A stretch of 64,000 nt of DNA, taken from Roridomyces roridus (lineage: Eukaryota > Basidiomycota > Agaricomycetes > Agaricales > Mycenaceae). How positions within the stretch are numbered: position 1 is the first letter of the stretch; the number at the start of each line of letters is the position of its first letter. This document shows positions 56,368-64,000 of this stretch, one piece after another. The translations under genes were made by a program, and so were the position numbers. The stretch lies in the NCBI GenBank assembly GCA_029378245.1, contig JARKIF010000002.1, forward strand, positions 2,170,001 through 2,234,000, written 5' to 3'. Below the pieces are notes generated by a model. It was given only the letters and a program-made list of their open reading frames with translations, ran no database searches and was not told the DNA's origin.

Positions 56368-58273
56368 TTACATTGCGTACGAAAAATCCTCCACGCTCTT
56401 GTTCAGCACAGCCAACGGTGGTCGTGCCACTCGTGTGATCACGGTCCGCGGCTTGTTCTCCAGAGGGACCGACGCCGACTTGTACATGTCGAGTTCGCGG
56501 AGGAGCTCTGTGTTGCGCGCGGTCGACGTCTCCAATTCGACGGCGGTGACGGTGTATTTCTGCTTCGATTCTGCGAGCTCTCTCCGGATGCGATCGACGT
56601 ACATGATTCTCTGCGCAGGGTTGTGATGTCCCAGAATCTCTGCGTTGAATTTGCTGAGATGCTGAGCTTCGACCTCTGCGAGCTCGTTGCGAGCAATCAG
56701 AGCGTTTACTTCGTCTGAGAGGCTGTAATAGGCCGATTGAAACTGCTCAGAGTCCGCAAGCTCAGCTGTTCATCTGGAAAAAAAAATATGAATCGATCTG
56801 CCAGGTCCATGCATGATGTCTTACACTTGAATCTCGGCTCGGAGTCCATCTTCGGTCATCCGATTCCGCTTGACCGTCTCTGTGAGTTGTTGGAGCGTGT
56901 TCCTATCGTTGGCGGCCGCCTGAATCTTTTGCTCGTACTCCAAGTTGTCTCGCTCGGCCCGCGCCAGGGAGGCAACCGCCTCGTCCAGCCTCTGTATGAC
57001 TGCATCGCGGTCCTGGCGTAACTTGGCAGACTCCGTTTCGAGGGCGTCCCGGCGCGATTGAGCATCTTGCAACGCAAGCCGTTGCTGCTCCCGTTCAAGG
57101 CAAGCTCCAAGATGGGCGTCTGCCAGGTCGCGGCAGGTGAGATGATATAATTCGAGCAAAGACCTATCGGTCTCGTGGAGCACCCTGCGTGTTTCGTTGG
57201 AATCGTGCACGGCAGCGCAAAGGTCGCTGTAGAGTGGCGCGAGCTGCGGTGGTTCTTGTGACAGGGTCACCTGGGCGGCATAAAACCCGCATTCCTCTCG
57301 CAGGTCGTCAACTTGGCGAGCGAGTACTGCGTTGGTATCTTTCGCATGTCGAATTAGATTGACGAGTTCGGTTATCTGGCCTTCTGAGTTTGCCAGCTTG
57401 CGTTCGAGACGCCAGGTCCGCATGAGCGACAGGCCGTGCTCATGTTTGAGTTGAGAATGGACACTCGCGAGGACGGTCTTCTGGACCAGACGGCCGTACT
57501 CCTCAGAGGCCCTGGTGAGTAGCTGCCTGTGCTGCTCAAGCTGGTCGATCAGGGAATGCTGTTGTCGGGTTTCCTCCTGGAGTTGAGACTGGACTTGTTG
57601 GGATTCCGCCTTTTCCAGTTCTCTCTTCTCGCGTTCTGCCGCCACAGCCTTTTGCAAATCAGCTATGAGGCGGTCCTTCTCCCTGACCTCGTCCCTCAAA
57701 GACTGTAGAGCCCCTTTGAGATCCCCGACTTCCCCGTGTTTGGAGAAGAGCTGTGCGCGTTCGTGTTCCGAGGCTTTCAGTTTGACGCGGAGCTCTCTGA
57801 GCTCTGCCTGCTCGGTGCTTGAAACTTTCTTGAGTTCCTGAACGCGCGATTCCAGAAGTACGGTCTTTTTCATTTGCTTCTCGAAATCTGCGACTGCGTT
57901 TTGGCTGCGAAAGAGATCGAGTCTGAGTCTCTCCACTTCGGCTTGATGCTACAATGAAAGTTATGATGCGTCAAGCAACCTGAGCAGGCGCACACACTGC
58001 TTTCTTTCCCTCGTGGTGTATTCGTTCGAGGTCCTCGACCTTTCTCTGAAGGATGGCATAGCGATCTGGAGGAGGTGGCTTGGAATTGGAAGAATAAGCC
58101 CCGGGTCCAGGAGCATCCGAGGCAGCCTCTTTGGCGAAACGTTCCGCCTTTTCCAAGAATGCGCCGCGTTTGTAGGCATCCAGTTGCGACGGCTGGTTGA
58201 GATCATACGCGTTGGGGCCGGGCACTTCGGATTTTTTCTGAGGTTCAAACCGAGGGCCCTTGGGGAAGGACAT
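56368..58273 (-). CDS. HMMR/RHAMM-like coiled-coil protein
   Basis: Predicted microtubule or spindle-pole associated protein. The N-terminus MSFPKGPRFEPQKKSEVPGPNAYD fits the short HMMR N-terminal domain (also DAPGPGAYSS, the Pro-Gly-x-Gly-x-Tyr repeat typical of microtubule-linked proteins). After an intron (about 57954-58004) comes a continuous coiled coil of over 370 residues (HQAEVERLRLDLF ... EDGLRAEIQ). The C-terminal exon has AEILGHHNPAQRIMYVDRIRRELAES, which matches the HMMR C-terminal signature around GH-x-N-x-x-Q-+-I, and ends VEDFSYAM. The junction at about 56765-56820 does not keep frame cleanly with any visible GT-AG pair, so one base may be missing or added there. Its stop lies 40 bp from that of SMC4. 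Confidence 0.78.
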
Positions 58274-58472
58274 GTTGTAGGCAGGGGATATCGGCGGGGC
58301 GCGGCGGCAGTGAGCGTTAGAAGGACGCCGTTGAAGAAGTTGAAGAACAATCAAAGAACAATCAACATGTTCGCGTTTGGACAACACGTGATCACGACTC
58401 GGCTTCTCGGGAGTCCTATATTGTGATTTGGGTAGAATAATTGCTAAAAAATACAGATATGTCTAAGGATGG

Positions 58473-59047
58473 TCATGACGGCGGGGGAACAGGCGCTTCC
58501 GGGGGCGGCGGCGGCGGCGTGTCCGCAGCAGGCTCTGGGGACGTCGTCTCTGCTTCTATTCGTTCTCTAGCCCGCACAACTTTGGATTGCATGTAATGGG
58601 AATGGGAAATGATCGTTGGCTGCTTCCCGGGCGGCGGTTTTGGAGGCGCAGAGTTTGCCTTGAACAGCCGCTCGTAGTTTTCCAGTATTTTCTGGATTTC
58701 CTCGCCCTGCTTCGTGTTGAGAATGAGATGGGCTTCGTCGAGGGTCATCCGGTGCTCCCGTGTGAGTTGGTCTGTCCGAGAACCGGAGCTCGCGTTCCCA
58801 ACGCCAGCGACGTCGTTGCCCATCGCACCTTGGGGGCGGTGTTTGGCATCTAAGGAACGGGAATTGGAAAACGCGTAAGGATGCTCGTTATTCGGCGCAC
58901 TTTTTGCGGCTTGGCGGCCGGCTTCGAGGAAAGCTTTGCCAAGGATGCGAGTAGACGCAATGAGGATTTGCACGATGGCCCTGGGAGATGCCTGCAAATA
59001 AGAAAAGGTCAGGAATGGGTCTCGAAAGGCATGTTTACGCGCACCAT
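58473..59047 (-). CDS. PAM16: PAM16/TIM16, J-like subunit of the mitochondrial import motor
   Basis: Inner-membrane, matrix-facing protein that holds Pam18 and controls mtHsp70 at the TIM23 channel. Exon 1 is only the ATG (59045-59047); an intron at 58992-59044 joins it to ASPRAIVQILIASTRILGKAFLEAGRQ (membrane-anchoring helix). A second intron (about 58852-58902) joins AAK to NAKHRPQG. The degenerate J domain reads LTREHRMTLDEAHLILNTKQGEEIQKI with FKANSAPPKPPPG after it, and lacks the HPD motif, as Pam16 should. The tail is SHYMQSKVVRARERIEAE and a polyproline end. The start codon is 40 bp from the RPA43 start on the other strand. Confidence 0.93.
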
Positions 59048-59087
59048 GGAGGGCAAGCCAAAAAAGTGGATCAGCTGACCAACTAAA

Positions 59088-59947
59088 ATGTCTCTTCTTC
59101 CGCTCTCCAAAAAACGCAAAACAGCAGCCCCCGATGCCAGCCTCCACCCACACAAAAAGGTCAAGCTAGACAAGGGAAGGATGGAGAGTTCCAGGTTGTT
59201 ACTGCCTCGCTGGTGCTGTCGGTGCCTCCATTATTTGCCAGCGAGCCGGAGAAAGGCGTGCATGAGCTGCTCGATTCCATGATGATGCGTTACATGCCTG
59301 CTCTCCGAGGGGTCTTTCTGGCACACTCGAATATTACATTCCTCAAACCAACCGCGTCCATCAACGCAGAATGCCCATTCTTGGTCTGCCATGTCCAATT
59401 CGACGCTGCTGTCTGGTGTCCTCGCGTACGCATGAAATTGGGTACGATGCCCGTCCTCTTCCTATCCAACTCTCTGACTTGTCCCGAGTTGGCAAAATCA
59501 GTCTCTGCTCGCCCGATCATGTTTCCCTGCTCATCCATCGAACTTTCAATGTCTCCATCCCGCGCCACCACATTCCGACGGATGAATGGCAATTTGAGCA
59601 GGACCCGCCTGCTGATGAGCCAGAAGACGATGACGACCAAGACAAGGTCGGAGGCAGATGGGTGCATAAAATAACGGGCAAGAGCCTCGGCGGTGCCAAC
59701 GGTTATCTGGAATTCGTGGTCATTGGGTGAGCACACAGTTGTGTCATGTTACGCTCTTCTCATTCATACTAGACTAACTGTCGCGAATGAAATGCTTTCG
59801 CTGCTTGGCTCTATACAGCACGACCCATTTTCACCAGAGCATGTCGCGGTGCCTACGACGTCGAAACAGGATGCAGAGTCTGAGTCGGAAGTAGAGGAGG
59901 AGGTGGTCGTGGACAAGAAAAAGCGAAAGAAAGCACGGGTTACGTAA
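59088..59947 (+). CDS. RPA43: RPA43, RNA polymerase I subunit (A43)
   Basis: Pol I stalk subunit that contacts Rrn3. After a basic N-terminus (SKKRKTAAPDASLHPHKKVKLDKG) the conserved part starts EFQVVTASLVLSVPPLFAS, then LLDSMMMRYMPALRGVFLAH, CPFLVCHVQFDAAVWCPRVRMKL, VGKISLCSPDHVSLLIHRTFN, RHHIPTDEWQFEQ and GRWVHKITGKSLGG, ending in a basic tail KKRKKARVT. Introns at about 59451-59496 and 59729-59773. Between LDKG and DGEFQVV (59171-59180, around GGGAAGG) one base seems to be missing, since the two parts are in different frames with no room for an intron. Otherwise complete. Confidence 0.9.
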
Positions 59948-59954
59948 TTCATGT

Positions 59955-61567
59955 ATGGCCACGAACCCATCTCACATTCTCATTGCTCGTAACTCGCGTG
60001 GGGCCCACAATCCCTCCGCCTCCTTGTCCAGTCCAACCGAAACCCATGCCGCTGCCTCGGGTATCTTCCGTTCCTCGGCATCACCTTGGCTTCTCGAAGA
60101 GTGTGAAACAGACGATATCGTCTCGGACCTGGCCAGCGAGAGCGACGATGAGGCCATCGAGATCGACGAGACCTTTGTCAAGAACAGTCCGTTCCCAGGA
60201 ACCGTCAAGATAGTCGTTGAAAGTACCACCTTTTGGTGCGTCTCGCTGCGTCCTGACACCACTCGCAAACTGACCACAGCAGGGCACACAAAGAAGTCTT
60301 ATTCTTCGCGTCGCCGTTCTTCGAGGCCGCCCTCAGCGGCAACTGGGCAGAAACCGGCCGGCCGCTGTCCATGTCCTCCGTTATCACCATCAGCCAGCCG
60401 CCGTCGAATCCGGGCGACAGAAGTAACCACGAGGGGCCTACAGAAATGACCTTTGCGCCAATACAAGATGTAGAAGAAGGCGACACCGATGCAACAAGGA
60501 ACGACGGCGACGCGACGCCCAGCACCAGCGAGAGTGAGAGTAGCGACGCCGAGGACAAGAAGGCGCAGGCCATAGACGAGAGCCTAGCCAAATTGCAAAG
60601 CAAGACGGGCAAACGACGCACCAAGACTGGCCCCGATGCTGTGATTGTGCTCAAAGAAGAAAGGGCAAACACGTTCCACGACTTTCTCAAATTCGTATAT
60701 CCTCAGCGAGTCGTTTTCTTGGTTGAAAAATCCATCGCTTCTTACTTTGTTCCAGTCTCGAGTGTACGATCACGTGGAACAACGCGGAAAATCTCATGAA
60801 CATCTCGCACAAGCTGTGTGTAACAGCATTGCAGCACGAATGTCTCAAGTTCTTGTTGACACACGCCGCTGGACGACCAATCAAAGCCCTGCGAATCGCC
60901 GAGATATTTGAAGAGGAAGAGTTGTTCCGAGAGTCGAGTAGATTCGTTCTGGACAACCCGGGTGGTTGGACAGAACTAGAGTTGGATACCCTTAGTCGTG
61001 ATACCCTCTTGAAATTGGAAAAACGGTCAGTTACCCATCGTCCATCCAACCAATCACTTGACTTGCTGTCTAGTCGAAATTGGTTCCTCGAACGCGTCTT
61101 GAAACTAGGGCTCACCATGGTGGCCAAGGAATACCAGTGTGTACGTCTCATGACCTCTGAATCTCGTGTCCCTTTGACAATGTGCCAGTGCGCGACGTGC
61201 CCCGACCCAGCCAATTGTGCACGCCTGCTGGAAGAAAAGTGGAAACAAGCATACCATGCCATCTTTCGCTTCGGGCCACCACAGCCTTCAATGGTTTACC
61301 GATATCTGCGAATGCTCGAGGGAGTGAGCCCACCGCTCTCTCTGACCCATCTCAGTTGTCAAACGACGGCCAAGGCGTTTGTGGCGACACGTAGGTCTGC
61401 GTTTTGCTTGTCGAGATCAAGCTCATCGTCGGCAGTTTTCGACAGAATGTTCTCTCTCGGCGTTCGAGGAAGCGGCACAGATGCTGCCCCCCTCAACGCC
61501 CGTTCGGCGGCGGCTGTCGCCGGGGCCGCAACGGGTCCTCGCCGCCATTTTCTCTATTGCTCGCTGA
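59955..61567 (+). CDS. BTB/POZ domain protein
   Basis: The N-terminal 75 residues are Ser/Glu-rich. An intron (about 60237-60285) leads into the BTB core: FWAHKEVLFFASPFFEAALSG, a long acidic insert (EDVEEGDTDA-type sequence and SESESSDAED), then VLKEERANTFHDFLKFVYPH|LECTITWNNAENLM. That second junction uses a GC donor (60706-60755, ca|gcgagt). Then LCVTALQHECLKFLLTHAAG and a BACK-like helical part (RIAEIFEEEELFRESSRFVL, LEKRRNWFLERVLKLGL), and CATCPDPANC, a small cysteine cluster. The last exons are uncertain: LEG followed by several possible junctions; the frame ending RVLAAIFSIAR (61567) is my best guess. Such proteins are often Cullin-3 adaptors, but nothing here proves it. Confidence 0.8.
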
Positions 61568-61771
61568 AACCCGAACCGCAGCCTCAGGTCAAGCGATCTC
61601 GAGAGACAGTATAAGAATAATGATATAACATATTGCAATGTCCGTTCTAAGTAAAATAATTCCCATCCATCCAGGGTATTTTACTGTAGTAGATGCGTGA
61701 ATAAAGAAAGCAGAAGGAATAAATCAACATCAATACAGCCCATATAAGTACAGAAGGAATGGCAGAGGCGT

Positions 61772-64000
61772 TTATGAAGGAGGGAATATGTGGGGCGCGT
61801 TTTCGATGAACCATTCCACGGAAAGAGCTTTTCCAGCCATGTCGCTGAATTCCGCTCCGGGATCACGAGAGCGCATCAAGGTGGCTAAAGATTCTTAGTC
61901 AGACACACGACATTCAGCAAGAAAACCGACATACGACCGAAAACGACACCCAAATTGCGAGCAGTCATCAGATTCTTCTCGCATAGTTCATGGACCCCAT
62001 GAAGATGCACCATCAGTCTGCGCAGCGTAAAATAGTGTTCGGCTGGTAATTTATTCACCAGATCGAGCAGCGTCTTGTTCTTCCCAGACGGGTCTCGGAT
62101 TTGCACAGCCGACATGAATTGGTCGTGCAGGTCAAAGGTGAGTAGGGGTATGGGGAGAGAGCGGAAGTAGGTCTTGAGGACGGACGTGACACTGCAGATA
62201 TCGTTGAAGCGGTCCGAGTCGCACAGATCAAAAGCAGAGTAGTCGCCCTTTTCGAACAACTGCGTGATCGCCTTGGACTGTCCGGAGCCACCCGTCTTAC
62301 GATATATGCCTTCATACTCCATCGATGATGTCTCCACAGCGTCGATACATTTATCGACGATGATGGGCACCTGTCGATCCCCGCCCTGAGCAGCATCTGC
62401 GTGAACTTGTTCCGTCAAGTCACGGCCAAACATGGATGGTGGCAAGTCCTCCTCTGGTACGGCCGCGCCAGACTGCTGGGAACAGGACACTTGAACGTGG
62501 TTCACACAACGGACGTGGACAGATATACTGCAGGCTGAGAAAAATGCTCAGCACAAACGGATCAAAAATGATCGGATACTGACTTGTACACCGGAGCTGG
62601 GACCCCCACATCTTGTCTGCACAGTGATCACAACGTGTGAAACGAAGGATGCTGAGCTGCTGGAAATTGTGAGCCATTGGCGTTTTTTGACGCGGTTCAG
62701 GTGCAGGCACAGCCTCTTTGGCCCTCGATCCAGGCCATTTGATAAACTTGCCCTTGGAAGGAGTCGGTGCGTCTTCCACCCTGTGCACCTTGAGCCGAGC
62801 GTCATGCGAGTCATCGCTGGCTGACGATGAGCCAGTCATAGAAGTGCTGAGAAGCTGAGAAGAAGATGCTTGAGGGACATGCTGCGGTCGCATAGGTGTC
62901 GTCTGCGTGCTCGGTTGAGGTTTCTGCGGGGTCTCGGGAATCGGCACCATGCGACGGGCGTATTGTGCGCTCAACTGCGCCAGTTCCTCGTTCCTGGCAT
63001 TCAACACAGTGGTCTCCTCGAGGAAAACATCCCGAACTCCCTTCAACTCGGCGATTTCTCGTGCAAGGCTTTCTCGCTCCGACCTCAGCGGTATCAAGTC
63101 ACGCTGATACTGTTTCTTGATGCTGTCCAGGCGTGTGGTCAAAGAGCGTCCGAGCTGACTCGAAGGCGCTTCTATTGCCGACCTGAAATGTACTCAATGG
63201 GTGAACAGGAACCAGAACGAAGAAATCTCACTGTTTACTCGCCGAAAGTTCTTCGACTTCAGCGAGCGTCATGTCCCGCTCAACCCGCAGCTTGGATATA
63301 TCGTGCTCCAAACCCGAGAGGTTGTCGTGAAGCTCCTTCGACATCTGTTGGCGTAGTTCTTGTCGCCGAGTGTCCCCAGACAGAGTCGTCAGGCGAGCGG
63401 CTTGTCCTGATACCAATACCCTCAGCCGTGTTACCTCGGCTTCAGCCTCCCTCCTGGCTTTCAGCTCGCTGTCATATTCGGTCTGTGCCACAGTCAGACC
63501 ATCTATATACTGCTTGCTTGCTCGCTGGAAACAAAGTCAATTCCATGCACCAAGAACAGGGACACTGCTGACCTTAACGCCATCAAACTTAGCCTTGAGG
63601 TTGGAATACTCTTTGTCTCTCGAGTTCAATGCCTCAATGATGGCCTCAACAAAGCCACGATCGAGCTTCAGCTGCTGAGCGCCGCGGTCACGTGCATCGG
63701 CCAACGCCTCTTGTAGTCTGAGGGCCACCATCCCCGTCGATTCAGCCTTGGGTACCGCATTGGCTGATTCTGAACGGGTGATCGTGACACGTGCCATCGG
63801 CGGAGCTTGATTCTGCAAGTCCGAGGAGGCGCGCGTCCGGGCCGTTGTTTCACTAGAGTCCCCCTGTTTCTTCGGGAGACTCTGCAGTCTGGGTGCTGGT
63901 GATACATATCGAGGAGCAGAATGGCCATCCTCCTCGGAAAAACTAGTATCGTTGGTCGGGGTGGCAGCGCCGTTGGATAACAAAGATGTGGCGGTGGGGG
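61772..64000 (-). CDS. C1-RhoGAP protein, 5' end beyond the window
   Basis: GTPase-activating protein for Rho-type GTPases. Visible from the window edge: a Ser-rich segment (TITRSESANAV), coiled coils (FVEAIIEALNSRDKEYSNLKAKFDG, ERESLAREIAELK), then a C1 zinc domain (HNFQQLSILRFTRCDHCADKMWG ... CSISVHVRCVNHVQVSC) and the RhoGAP domain: VPIIVDKCIDAVE, YEGIYRKTGGSGQ with the arginine finger, TYFRSLPIPLLTFDLHDQFM, RRLMVHLHGVHELCEKNLMTARNLGVVFGPTLMRS, ending APHIFPPS at 61772. The last intron (about 61883-61932) splits FGP. Fungal relatives often have LIM domains N-terminally; if present they are outside the window. Confidence 0.9.

Noticed and set aside
68..59047. TIM17 and PAM16, both of the TIM23 import machinery, as a functional cluster.
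   Set aside because: They are 58 kb apart with many unrelated genes between; most likely chance.
1..64000. tRNA, rRNA, CRISPR arrays and intact transposable elements.
   Set aside because: I saw no clover-leaf box B pattern, rRNA block, regularly spaced repeats, transposase or reverse transcriptase motifs. A covariance-model search would settle small RNAs.

Overview
The window is nuclear DNA from a filamentous basidiomycete, most likely an Agaricomycete. The signs are very dense genes on both strands, many short spliceosomal introns (mostly 45-60 nt, GT-AG with CTAAC/CTGAC-like branch sites), fungal-only families (chitin synthase, phospholipase B, Rlm1-like MADS box, Yap-type bZIP) and a PRC2-type VEFS-box protein. 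I cannot name the species. I support 33 protein-coding genes plus one doubtful small one. I see no rRNA, tRNA, CRISPR array or intact transposon. Gene ends were placed by reading splice junctions by hand, so single junctions may be off.

Layout. 1-8942: TIM17(-), a zf-4CXXC_R1/DDT chromatin protein(+), TRM11(+), an FLVCR-like MFS carrier(-) and a WBP4-like splicing factor(+). 8960-15317: a membrane-anchored Smr protein(-), chitin synthase(+) and an R3H-associated protein(-). 15533-21177: a mitochondrial PPR protein(-), cohesin RAD21(+) and the DEAD-box helicase RRP3/DDX47(+). 21181-25342: a secreted GH16 glucanase(-) sharing a short promoter with a pepsin-like protease(+), then the fatty-acid elongation dehydratase PHS1(-). 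25899-30970: NUG1-type GTPase(-), Psr1-like phosphatase(+) and Yap-like bZIP(+), bracketed by an inverted duplication that looks like the scar of a local inversion. 31741-39666: a candidate TPP1/Est3-like OB protein(+), a large coiled-coil membrane protein(+), a second Psr1-like phosphatase(-) and an Rlm1-type MADS factor(-). 40525-46513: mitochondrial cysteine synthase(-), ARF1(-), an LRR protein(-) and RAD23(+). 46637-58273: phospholipase B(+), a SUZ12-like protein(+), condensin SMC4(+) and a HMMR/RHAMM-like protein(-). 58473-64000: PAM16(-), RPA43(+), a BTB protein(+) and a C1-RhoGAP(-) cut by the window edge.

The genes form no pathway cluster. They are mostly housekeeping functions: mitochondrial import, chromosome structure, ribosome and tRNA biogenesis, cell wall. 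Many neighbours are divergent with 40-160 bp between start codons or convergent with 3-50 bp between stops.

Quality warning: several conserved genes, including SMC4 and RPA43, carry isolated 1-2 nt frame breaks, often in homopolymers. The simplest reading is residual indel error in the assembly, so frame breaks here should not be taken as pseudogenes without read support.
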